NCBI RefSeq assembly: GCF_001854885.1
Contig: NZ_MDDV01000008.1
Coordinates: 148,144 to 212,143 of the forward strand
From: Ensifer sp. LCM 4579
GTDB taxonomy: Bacteria > Pseudomonadota > Alphaproteobacteria > Rhizobiales > Rhizobiaceae
Direction of reading: 5' to 3'
DNA length: 64,000 nt
Part shown: in pieces, positions 45,128-52,860 of the stretch
Numbering within the stretch: position 1 is the first letter of the stretch
Layout of the letters: each line of letters begins with the position of its first letter
The notes under the pieces: model-generated
Database searches by the model: none
Told to the model about the DNA's origin: nothing
The model's input: the letters and a program-made list of their open reading frames with translations, nothing else
Translations under genes and position numbers: made by a program

Positions 45128-46279
45128 TCAGCCTTTGCCGGTAATCGACGGGCTGAACGCCATCAGGCTCAGTATCTCAAAGAGCACCTGGGCCCCGGCA
45201 TGGGCGGTATTCGTGGTCGCGTCGTATTGCGGCGCCACCTCGACGACGTCACCGCCGACGAGATTGATGCCTTTGAGGCCGCGAATCAGTTCCAGCACCT
45301 CGCGGGTCGTGAGGCCGCCGACCTCCGGTGTCCCGGTTCCCGGCGCGAAGGCGGGGTCGAGACTGTCGATGTCGAAGGAAAGATAGGTCGGACCATCGCC
45401 GACGATCTCTTTCGCCTTCTCGACGATCGCCGCAATGCCACGTCCGCTGACTTCTTCGGCATGGATCACCGTCATGCCGGACTCGTGTGAAAACTCCCAG
45501 AGGTATTCGGCCGAGCCGCGGATACCGATCTGGATCACGCGGGTCGGGTCGAGCACGCCATCGAGCACCGCGTTGCGGAAGGGGCCGCCGTGATGGAATT
45601 TGGTGAGGTCAAAGGCGCCGCCGGTGTCGCAATGGGCGTCGATATGGATCAAGCCGACCGGCCGTCGCCTGCCGACGGCCTTGAGGATCGGATGAGTGAT
45701 CGAATGGTCGCCGCCGACCGAGAGCGGCGCGACGCCGCCTTCGACGATCTGGTTGAGGCGCGTTTCGATGTCTTCATGGCTGAGTTCCAGCCTGTAGCGG
45801 CTGCGGAAAGGCACGTCGCCGACATCGGCTACCCGGAGGTCGTGCACCGGCGCACAGCCGAGCACATGGTTATAGGGGCCGATCCGCTCGATCGCCCGCA
45901 ACGCCCGCGGTCCGAAGCGGGAGCCCGGACGGTTGGTGACGCCGAGATCCATGGGGATACCGAGGATCGCGACCTGAAGGTTGCCGAAATCGGGTTGCTC
46001 GGCATCGACCGGCATATAGGGTGCGCTAAGAAAGGTCGGTATGCCGGAATAGGGCGCGAGCCGCGTGCCGCCCTTGGTGAAGATCTTGTCGGCGACCTTG
46101 CGGAAGGTCGGATCGAAGAGCTCGCCGCCATGGCTCTCGCCATACTTCGCCTTCAGTTCGCCGAGTCTCTTTTCATCCCAGACCATGCGGGCCATCTCCC
46201 TATCTTCCGGCCGGGGTACGACGGATCGCGCTGCATAAGGCATTTCCGCGGTTTCGCCGTTCGGAATCGGCGCGATCAT
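45128..46279 (-). CDS. speB: Agmatinase-family ureohydrolase
   Basis: A 383-residue binuclear Mn2+ enzyme that hydrolyses a guanidino compound to an amine and urea. Metal ligands are in GGDHSITH, HIDAHCDTG and SFDIDSLDPAFAPG. It is longer than enteric SpeB (about 306) because of an N-terminal extension (residues 1-80) that includes GIPTFLSAPYMP, shared by many alphaproteobacterial agmatinase paralogs. Agmatine (to putrescine) is the default substrate; guanidinobutyrate or guanidinopropionate is possible. The urea released could feed the urease at 16-24 kb. It precedes the PotABCD-like importer on the same strand. Confidence 0.88.
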   Translation of the reverse strand: MIAPIPNGETAEMPYAARSVVPRPEDREMARMVWDEKRLGELKAKYGESHGGELFDPTFRKVADKIFTKGGTRLAPYSGIPTFLSAPYMPVDAEQPDFGNLQVAILGIPMDLGVTNRPGSRFGPRALRAIERIGPYNHVLGCAPVHDLRVADVGDVPFRSRYRLELSHEDIETRLNQIVEGGVAPLSVGGDHSITHPILKAVGRRRPVGLIHIDAHCDTGGAFDLTKFHHGGPFRNAVLDGVLDPTRVIQIGIRGSAEYLWEFSHESGMTVIHAEEVSGRGIAAIVEKAKEIVGDGPTYLSFDIDSLDPAFAPGTGTPEVGGLTTREVLELIRGLKGINLVGGDVVEVAPQYDATTNTAHAGAQVLFEILSLMAFSPSITGKG

Positions 46280-46347
46280 GTTCCCCAGGCTCTTGCCCTT
46301 GTTTCAGACCATTACGGAACAAATCTTCTGGAAAATCAATTGACATT

Positions 46348-46378
46348 GTTATAGCATTTCCTGTGAGAAAATCTCACA
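46348..46378. promoter_or_regulatory. speB / LysR divergent control site
   Basis: A 17-base palindrome TGTGAGA-AAA-TCTCACA (46362-46378), containing T-N11-A, lies between speB and the LysR gene. A minus-strand extended -10 (TGCTATAAC, 46348-46356) would serve speB, with the palindrome at its -35 region. On the plus strand TTGACA (46340-46345) is a possible -35 for the LysR gene with the palindrome over its -10. This is the layout of a LysR box controlling both genes. Confidence 0.65.
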
Positions 46379-46404
46379 CATTTCGTCCTGTCCGGAGCCT
46401 CCGC

Positions 46405-47436
46405 TTGTCGAGCCGTCTGCCCCCGCTGAACCCGCTGCGCGCCTTTGAGGCGACTGCCCGGCGCGGCTCCGTTTCCGCCGCGGCCCGCGAGCTCAACGTC
46501 ACTCACGGCGCGATCAGTCACCAGATCCGCGCGCTCGAGCTCTCCTTCAACACCACTCTTTTCGAACGCGGCGGCAAGCGGCTGAGGCTGACGCCGCAGG
46601 GCGCGCTCCTGCTCCCCGCCGTCACCCATGCCTTTGCCGAGATCGCCGCCGCCACGGCGGCGATGACCCGCCCCGCGACCAGCGGCGATCTCCGCATCAC
46701 CTGCGTGCCGGCGCTCCTTTCCTTCTGGATGATCCCGCGGCTGCATCGCTTCACCGAGCAGTTTCCCGATGTGGAACTGACGCTGATCGCTTCGAACGAC
46801 GCGGCGAACCTCCACTCTCGCGACCTCGATGTCTGCCTGCTTTACGGCGACGGCAACTGGGGCGACTGCTGGGCGCGGCTCTGGAGCCGGCTGGAGCTTT
46901 TCCCCGTGGCGAGCCCGACACTCCTCAATATGCGGCCGCTGCGCTCGATCCGCGATCTGCGCGATCATGTCATGCTGCATGGCGACGATGGCCGCGAATG
47001 GAACACCTGGCTTGCCGCTGCCGACGCCGCCGACCTTCAACGGGGTCGCCAGCATTTCCTGAGCGACGCCCGGCTCTCGACGGAAGGCGCCCTGCACAGT
47101 CAGGGCGTGGCGCTCGGCGACACGATCACTGCCGGCAGCCTGATCGCGCGGGGCGAACTGATAGCGCCCTTCGACCTCACCGTTCCGGCCAATGATGCGT
47201 TCTTCGTCGCCTGTCGGAGCGAGGTCCGGGCGGCCCCGATCGTGCGCGTCTTCATCGACTGGCTGTTCGCGGCGCTCGAGAGCGATCCCATGCCGGAACT
47301 CCAGATGTCCGCCCGAACCATTATCCGTTCGCGCATCCAGAAACCGGGCGAGTCCGAAGAGTCGGGGGCGGGGGCAGTTCAACCTGCGCCTTCACGGCGT
47401 GCAACCCGCCCGCAAAAGCGCAATGTCCAATCATAG
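46405..47436 (+). CDS. LysR-family regulator (GcvA-like), probable controller of speB and the importer
   Basis: A 343-residue regulator. The N-terminus SSRLPPLNPLRAFEATARRG, SVSAAARELNVTHGAISHQI is the GcvA-type helix-turn-helix; the effector domain follows (ITCVPALLSFWMIPRLHRF). I start at TTG 46405, preceded by GGAG at good spacing. A GTG at 46363 would put the palindrome in the coding region. The C-terminal tail is basic (SRRATRPQKR). It diverges from the agmatinase and precedes an aminotransferase. Confidence 0.85.
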   Translation: MSSRLPPLNPLRAFEATARRGSVSAAARELNVTHGAISHQIRALELSFNTTLFERGGKRLRLTPQGALLLPAVTHAFAEIAAATAAMTRPATSGDLRITCVPALLSFWMIPRLHRFTEQFPDVELTLIASNDAANLHSRDLDVCLLYGDGNWGDCWARLWSRLELFPVASPTLLNMRPLRSIRDLRDHVMLHGDDGREWNTWLAAADAADLQRGRQHFLSDARLSTEGALHSQGVALGDTITAGSLIARGELIAPFDLTVPANDAFFVACRSEVRAAPIVRVFIDWLFAALESDPMPELQMSARTIIRSRIQKPGESEESGAGAVQPAPSRRATRPQKRNVQS

Positions 47437-47483
47437 AGACGGAGCGGCGAAATCCGCCGCCGTCCAGCAACAGGAAACGCTCC

Positions 47484-48662
47484 ATGCCACATTTCAATCC
47501 GCTCGTCGAAAGGCTCACGCCGCCGCCGGTTCCGTCCGTGCTCGCCTGGGCGAAAGCCTATGACGGGGCGAAGGGTCCTCTGATCGATCTCTCACAGGCG
47601 GTGCCCGGCTATCCCGCCCATCCGAACATGCTGAAATGGCTCGGCGAGGCAGCCGCCTCGCCGGCTTATGCGGGCTATGGCGCGATCGAAGGCGAGGCGG
47701 AACTGCGCAAGGCCTATGCCGACCACGTTTCGGCGCTTTATGGCGCTCCGGTCACGGCCGCCAATATTCACATCACCTCCGGCTGCAACCAGGCCTTCAC
47801 CGCGACCGCTATGGCGATTGCCGGCGCCGGCGATACGGTGGTGATGACCAACCCCTATTATTTCAACCAGGAGACGACACTGGGGATGCTCGGCATCAAT
47901 GTCGAGCTCGTGCCATGCGATGCGGGCGCCGGCTTCCTGCCGGAGATCGAGACCATCGCCTCGGCACTTCGTCCGGGTGTCCGCGCCCTGGCGCTCGTGT
48001 CGCCGAACAATCCGACCGGCGCCGTCTATCCGCCGGAACTGATTCACCGCATCCACGAAATCTGCCGCGGAAACGGCACCTGGCTCATCCTTGACGAGAC
48101 CTATCGCGATTTCCTGCCCGATGCTGCCGCGGCACCGCATGGCCTCCTCCGGGCGAAGGGCTGGGAGGAGAGTATCATCGGCCTCTACAGCTTCTCGAAG
48201 TCCTTCTGCATTCCCGGCCACCGCCTTGGCGCGATCACTGCCGGACCGTCGCTGATCGCGCAGGTCACGAAGGTCATGGACAACCTGCAGATCTGCGCCC
48301 CGCGCGCCGCCCAGGCCGCCATCGCCCAGGCGCTTCCGGCTCTTGCCGACTGGCGGCTTGGCAATCGCGCTGAGATCGCCGCCCGCGCAAGAGCGCTCGA
48401 AACGGTCATGAGCCGCCTGCCGCAGTGGAAACTGAAGGCGATCGGCGCCTATTTCGCCTATATCCGTCACCCTTTCCCGGACATCGACTCGCAATTCGTC
48501 GCCGAAAAGCTGGCCAACCTTGCCGGCATCCTCTGCCTGCCGGGCGACTATTTCGGCGAAGGCCAGGAAAGCTACCTGCGCTTCGCCTTCGCCAATGCGG
48601 ATGTGCCGACGATCCGGAAGCTCGAAGAACGGCTCTCCGGCTTCGCTCTACCGGGCATCTGA
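47484..48662 (+). CDS. Class I/II PLP-dependent aminotransferase
   Basis: A 392-residue fold-type I enzyme. The PLP lysine is in GLYSFSKSFCIPGHRLG near residue 239; DETYRDF is the pyridine-nitrogen aspartate, SPNNPTG the substrate-loop motif and the C-terminal arginine lies in SYLRFAFA. It resembles aspartate/alanine-type aminotransferases. Position in the polyamine-type cluster suggests an omega-amino acid or putrescine-derived substrate, but alpha-amino acids cannot be excluded. It converges with the aldehyde dehydrogenase gene. Confidence 0.9.
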   Translation: MPHFNPLVERLTPPPVPSVLAWAKAYDGAKGPLIDLSQAVPGYPAHPNMLKWLGEAAASPAYAGYGAIEGEAELRKAYADHVSALYGAPVTAANIHITSGCNQAFTATAMAIAGAGDTVVMTNPYYFNQETTLGMLGINVELVPCDAGAGFLPEIETIASALRPGVRALALVSPNNPTGAVYPPELIHRIHEICRGNGTWLILDETYRDFLPDAAAAPHGLLRAKGWEESIIGLYSFSKSFCIPGHRLGAITAGPSLIAQVTKVMDNLQICAPRAAQAAIAQALPALADWRLGNRAEIAARARALETVMSRLPQWKLKAIGAYFAYIRHPFPDIDSQFVAEKLANLAGILCLPGDYFGEGQESYLRFAFANADVPTIRKLEERLSGFALPGI

Positions 48663-48732
48663 GAATGTGAGGAACTCCGGACCAACCGCGCGGCAAACGC
48701 GGGGCCGACCCCTGCCCCAGGATCCCGCCGGC

Positions 48733-50166
48733 TCAAGTCGCGTCGGGTAGGTGCACCGTCTTCACCTCGAGGAAGTCCTCAAGGCCGAAAATGCCGCCTT
48801 CGCGGCCGTTGCCCGACTGCTTGTAGCCGCCGAAGGGGCTGCCATAGCGGTGCGGGCCGCCATTGATATGCACCATTCCGGCGCGCAGCCGGGCGGCCAC
48901 GCGCTCAGCCCGGTCCGGATCACCCGTCTGGACATAGGCCGCGAGCCCGTAGGTGGTGTCGTTGGCGATCGCGATCGCTTCCTCCTCCGTATTGAAGGGG
49001 ATGATGGACAGCACGGGCCCGAAGACCTCCTCGCGTGCAATCCGCATGGAATTGTCGACGTCGACGAAGATGGTCGGCTTGACGAAATAGCCGGTCTCGA
49101 AGCCCACCGGCTTGCCAGGCCCGCCGACGAGCAGGACAGCGCCTTCGGCGACACCCGCCTCTATCAGTGCTTGCACCCGCTCGTACTGGATATGGCTGAC
49201 AAGCGGGCCGATATGCCCTCCTTCCTCGGTCGGGTCTCCGACCTTCGCTTCCGCCCCGACGCGCCGGGCGATGTCGATCACCTTATCATAGACGCTGCGC
49301 TCGACGAGCATGCGGGTCGGGGCATCGCAGGACTGGCCGGAATTGTTGAAGCAGTCGAGGATGCTCGCCCTCACCCGCTCCTCGAGATCGGCATCGGCGA
49401 AGACGATGTTCGGCGACTTGCCGCCGAGTTCGAGCGTGACGCGCTTCACCGTATCGGCCGCATCCTTGCTGACCGCGATGCCGGCGCGCGTCGAACCGGT
49501 GAAGGACACCATGTCGATTTCGTTGTGCTTCGAAAGTGCGGCGCCGGCATGGATGCCATCACCGTTTACGAGATTGACCACTCCCGCTGGGAAGCCTGCC
49601 TCGTCGATCATCTCGGCGTAGAGCATGGCGTTGAGCGGGGTGAACTCGCTCGGCTTCAGGACGCAGGTGCAGCCGGTCGCCAGCGCCGGCACCACCTTGA
49701 GCGCGATCTGGTTGATCGGCCAGTTCCAGGGCGTTATAAGGCCGCAGACGCCGATCGGCTCGCGCATGAGCCTATCGCCATTCGGCAATTTCTCCCGCAT
49801 CTTGAGGGCCTTGAGCGCGTCGATATAGCCCTGCAGATGGCCCACGCCGACATCGGCCTGCTGCTCACGACTCATCGTCTTCGGGGCGCCGAGCTCGGCG
49901 GTGATCGTTTCGGCCATCTCGTCGTAGCGCCGCTTGTAGACGGAGAGCAGCCGTTCGAGCAGCGCCAGCCGCTCCTTGACACTCGTCCGGCTGTAGGTCG
50001 CAAAGGCCTCCCTGGCGGCTGCAACGGCACGGTCGATATCCTCCGCGGTGCCGAGGGAAATCACCGCAAGCGGCCTTTCGGTCGCCGGGTTGAGCACGTA
50101 GAGATCATTTTGCGTGATCGGGTCGATCCATTCGCCGTTGATGTAGAATTTCCGCTTGTCGAGCAT
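48733..50166 (-). CDS. NAD(P)-dependent aldehyde dehydrogenase
   Basis: A 477-residue dehydrogenase: general-base Glu in LELGGKSPN near 246, catalytic Cys in NNSGQSCDAPTR near 280, and the coenzyme loop ITPWNWPINQ. It oxidises an aldehyde to the acid, and the PuuB-like oxidase upstream suggests gamma-aminobutyraldehyde or its gamma-glutamyl derivative. The ATG at 50166 has GGAGGGG upstream; the longer frame to 50280 is non-family. It lies downstream of a 47-codon ORF on the same strand. Confidence 0.92.
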   Translation of the reverse strand: MLDKRKFYINGEWIDPITQNDLYVLNPATERPLAVISLGTAEDIDRAVAAAREAFATYSRTSVKERLALLERLLSVYKRRYDEMAETITAELGAPKTMSREQQADVGVGHLQGYIDALKALKMREKLPNGDRLMREPIGVCGLITPWNWPINQIALKVVPALATGCTCVLKPSEFTPLNAMLYAEMIDEAGFPAGVVNLVNGDGIHAGAALSKHNEIDMVSFTGSTRAGIAVSKDAADTVKRVTLELGGKSPNIVFADADLEERVRASILDCFNNSGQSCDAPTRMLVERSVYDKVIDIARRVGAEAKVGDPTEEGGHIGPLVSHIQYERVQALIEAGVAEGAVLLVGGPGKPVGFETGYFVKPTIFVDVDNSMRIAREEVFGPVLSIIPFNTEEEAIAIANDTTYGLAAYVQTGDPDRAERVAARLRAGMVHINGGPHRYGSPFGGYKQSGNGREGGIFGLEDFLEVKTVHLPDAT

Positions 50167-50319
50167 TCGCCCCTCCATCCGGTCGAACCATTCCTGCCTG
50201 CGGCGCAGGCTACGCCCCAAGCGACCGGCGCCGCAAGAGGAACGATCGAGGAGGAAACCGCAGATCGGGATCGCCGCCACGAACCGTGCCGACTGAGGAA
50301 CGAATTTTTCCGCAGGTGG

Positions 50320-50463
50320 TCAGATCAAGCCTATGACGACGGCGCAGACGAAGGCGAAAGCTGCCAGGACGGCAAGAGAGTGGGGCATGACAGGGTCCGC
50401 CCGGCGCCTGGCCGGCGCGGCGTCCGGGTAGCGGTATCGGATCATCGCCTTCGGAGCGCTCAT
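50320..50463 (-). CDS. Small single-pass membrane protein (47 residues)
   Basis: An ORF too short for most gene finders, 153 bases before the aldehyde dehydrogenase start. ATG at 50463 follows AGAGG at six bases. The N-terminal half is basic and polar (MSAPKAMIRYRYPD, ARRRADPVMPHS); the C-terminal half is one membrane helix (LAVLAAFAFVCAVVIGLI) ending at the stop. The positive-inside pattern predicts an N-in, C-out orientation. It could be a small transporter- or oxidase-associated peptide of the putrescine-oxidation region. No homolog is recognised. Confidence 0.6.
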   Translation of the reverse strand: MSAPKAMIRYRYPDAAPARRRADPVMPHSLAVLAAFAFVCAVVIGLI

Positions 50464-50597
50464 TTTCATCCTCTCCGCTGTTTCCGGGCTAACATCCGAG
50501 TTCTCCTATATTCTCGATTGAATTTATAGAGATTCTATTCCGCCAAATGCGAAGAACGTGAAAAATTCGTTTCGCCTCTCGGATCGACGACGCCTCG

Positions 50598-50623
50598 CTA
50601 CAGCGCCGCGCGTCTTTTCAGAC
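50598..50623. repeat. Partial RIME1 palindrome
   Basis: CTACAGCGCCGCGCGTCTTTTCAGACG, the second half of a RIME1 unit in reverse, truncated after the AGACG arm. It lies between the small membrane protein gene and the 3' end of the oxidase gene. Confidence 0.65.
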
Positions 50624-50690
50624 GGTCTCGACCCCGCCAGGCGTGGTGGCGGTCTGCCGCCACATGCACCCGCGCGGCGGCGCAAGATCA

Positions 50691-52001
50691 TCACCAGCCG
50701 ATGGCGTCCCGGAAGGAATACCACCACGATCCGATCGTCGAATATTGCGCGCGGAACATCCGCCCGCCCGGGAAGGGGTACCAGGGCAGCTTTTCGAAGG
50801 CGTCGAAACGGGCGGTGTCGCCATCGATCGCCTCCGCAAGTGTGCGGCCGAAAAGATGGGAGGCGGTGACGCCGTGCCCGCTATAGCCATGGGCGAAATA
50901 GGTGTTGGGCCCGATCCGCCCCATCTGCGGCACGCGGGTGAAGGAAAGCGCGAAATTGCCGCTCCAGGCATAGTCGATCTTCACACCCTTGAGCTGCGGG
51001 AAGACCTTTTCGAGATTTGGCTTCAGTTTCGCCGCCACGTCGGCCGGATCGGTGCCGCCATAGACCGTGCCGCCGCCGAAGATCATGCGCTTGTCGGCGG
51101 AAAGCCGAAAGTAATCGAGGATATAGCGCACGTCCTCCACGCACATGTCGCTCGGAATGAGCGAATGGGCCAGTTCTTCCCCGAGGGGCGCGGTCGCCAG
51201 CATCTGCGTCGAGACCGGCATGACGCGGGCGGCAAGCTCCGGCACCGCGTCGCCGAGATAGGCATTGCCGCAGAGGACGACGGCACGGGCGGAGACTTCC
51301 CCCTCCTGCGTGTAGACGTTCGGCCGGGCCGCCGCGTGGTCGACACGGGTCACCGGCGACATTTCGTAGATCGTGCCGCCGAGGCTCTCGAAGGCGCGCG
51401 CCTCGCCGAGCACCAGATTGAGCGGGTGCATGTGGCCGCCGGTGGTGTCCAGCATGCCGCCGCAATAGGCCTCGGAATTGACGAGCTTCCCGAGCGCCTC
51501 GCGGTCGAGCAACTCATGGTCGTCCATGCCGTATTTGCGCCAGAGCGCCTGCTTGGCCTCGAGTTCCTTCATATGTGCAGCGGTATAGGCGGCATAGATG
51601 TTGCCGGACTTCAGGTCGCAGTCGATCTGATACGCGTTGACGAGCCGGCGGATGATCCGCCCGCCCTCCTGCACGAGGCCGCCGATGAACCGAGCGGCGC
51701 CCTCACCATAGCGGCGCCCGATTGTCGACAGGCCGGCATTGAGGCCGTTGACGATCTGACCGCCATTGCGTCCCGAGGCGCCCCAGCCGACCTGCGCCCC
51801 CTCGACCACCGTCACCTTGTAGCCCATTTCGGCCAGGTGAATGGCCGTCGACAGGCCCGTATAGCCGGCACCGACCACGCAAATGTCGGTTTCGACCCGC
51901 CCCTCGATCTTGACGGGTGTACGGACGACGTTCCGCGAGGCGGCATAGTAGCTCGTCGGATAGGAGCCGTCGCCGGCATAGGCGTTTCTGACCCTCGCCA
52001 T
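50691..52001 (-). CDS. FAD-dependent amine oxidoreductase, PuuB/DAO family
   Basis: A 436-residue flavoprotein. After a short N-terminus (SYPTSYYAASRN) comes the FAD-binding GxGxxG in DICVVGAGYTGLSTAIHLAE and a GASGRNGGQIVNG loop; the C-terminal part has YAWSGNFALSFTRVPQMGRI and HGYSGHGVTASHLFG. The SYYAAS start, the domain order and length match gamma-glutamylputrescine oxidase (PuuB). The matching synthetase (PuuA) is not here, so free putrescine or another amine may be the substrate. It diverges from the GntR gene. Confidence 0.87.
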   Translation of the reverse strand: MARVRNAYAGDGSYPTSYYAASRNVVRTPVKIEGRVETDICVVGAGYTGLSTAIHLAEMGYKVTVVEGAQVGWGASGRNGGQIVNGLNAGLSTIGRRYGEGAARFIGGLVQEGGRIIRRLVNAYQIDCDLKSGNIYAAYTAAHMKELEAKQALWRKYGMDDHELLDREALGKLVNSEAYCGGMLDTTGGHMHPLNLVLGEARAFESLGGTIYEMSPVTRVDHAAARPNVYTQEGEVSARAVVLCGNAYLGDAVPELAARVMPVSTQMLATAPLGEELAHSLIPSDMCVEDVRYILDYFRLSADKRMIFGGGTVYGGTDPADVAAKLKPNLEKVFPQLKGVKIDYAWSGNFALSFTRVPQMGRIGPNTYFAHGYSGHGVTASHLFGRTLAEAIDGDTARFDAFEKLPWYPFPGGRMFRAQYSTIGSWWYSFRDAIGW

Positions 52002-52117
52002 CGTTGCTGCTTTCCACTTTTGGCAAGACCTGGATTACGGCCGGGACTTCGGCGGCAGGAGAGATAACGCAAATCTTGCCTCTTGACCATGCCGCGTTCA
52101 GCCTCCATGGTGATAAG

Positions 52118-52130
52118 ATGTCAGACCAAT
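52118..52130. promoter_or_regulatory. Candidate GntR (FadR-type) operator
   Basis: ATGTCAGACCAAT contains the core GTCAGAC, close to the TTGTCNGACAA/TGGTCNGACCA consensus of FCD-type GntR regulators. It lies 14 bases before the GntR start and about 117 bases before the oxidase start, so it could control both. Confidence 0.45.
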
Positions 52131-52143
52131 TCCAGGAGCTGTG

Positions 52144-52860
52144 ATGCCTGAACCGATCAAGGCGACACTGCTGCCCCTGCCGCCCGTGGACCGGGCGCAG
52201 CAGGTGATCGCCGCTCTTGCCGATTACATCCAGCAATCGGGCCTGAAACCGGGCGACCGACTGCCGGCAGAACGCGAGTTGATGGCCGCACTGGCCGTCG
52301 GCCGCTCGACGGTTCGCGAGGTCATCAGCCATTTCCAGGCGCTCGGCGTCGTCGAGTCGCGCAAGGGCAGCGGGACCTATCTGCTGCGGGCAATTTCGGG
52401 TGCCACCATTCACATGCCGCTGGCGCTCGACACCGGACACTTGCGCAATGCGCTGCTGCAGACGCTCGAGGTCCGGCGCGGTATCGAGATCGAAGCCGGC
52501 ATGGTGGCCGCGCGGCGTCGGTCCGAGGCGGATCTCGCCAATATCGAAGCGAAGCTCGACGAGATGGAGCGCGTGCATCTCGCCCAGGGCACATCCGGCC
52601 CGGAAGACCTGGCCTTTCACCTCGCGATCTACGACGCCACTCACAACCCCTTGTTCCGGCAATTGCTCGAGCAGATGCGTGAGGCCTTCGAGCGCTTCTG
52701 GGAAAAACCCTTCGACCGGCCCGATTTCGCCCGCCGGTCCTTCCCCTTTCACCGCACCCTCTTCAACGCGATCGCGGCGCGGGATCCGGATGCCGCCCGG
52801 GAAGAGACTTTGAAAATCCTCGCCATCGTCGAGGAAGACATCAGGGAAATGTCCAAATGA
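52144..52860 (+). CDS. GntR-family (FadR/FCD) transcriptional regulator
   Basis: A 238-residue regulator. The winged helix is in LKPGDRLPAERELMAALAVG, RSTVREVISHFQALGVVE; the FCD effector domain (LEVRRGIEIEAGMVAARR, AFHLAIYDATHNPLF, FPFHRTLFNAI) has the metal-binding Asp/His pattern of acid-binding members. The ATG at 52144 is better spaced from AGGAG than the GTG at 52141. It overlaps the PLP lyase start (ATGA), so it is in the transport operon. Confidence 0.92.
   Translation: MPEPIKATLLPLPPVDRAQQVIAALADYIQQSGLKPGDRLPAERELMAALAVGRSTVREVISHFQALGVVESRKGSGTYLLRAISGATIHMPLALDTGHLRNALLQTLEVRRGIEIEAGMVAARRRSEADLANIEAKLDEMERVHLAQGTSGPEDLAFHLAIYDATHNPLFRQLLEQMREAFERFWEKPFDRPDFARRSFPFHRTLFNAIAARDPDAAREETLKILAIVEEDIREMSK

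Noticed and set aside
46363..46404. GTG start for the LysR gene
   Set aside because: It would put the operator-like palindrome inside the coding region and adds a basic tail not seen in GcvA-type proteins; TTG at 46405 has a ribosome site.
48751..50529. 592-codon open frame opposite the aldehyde dehydrogenase
   Set aside because: Antisense shadow; the minus strand has a full aldehyde dehydrogenase and a better small ORF at its upstream end.
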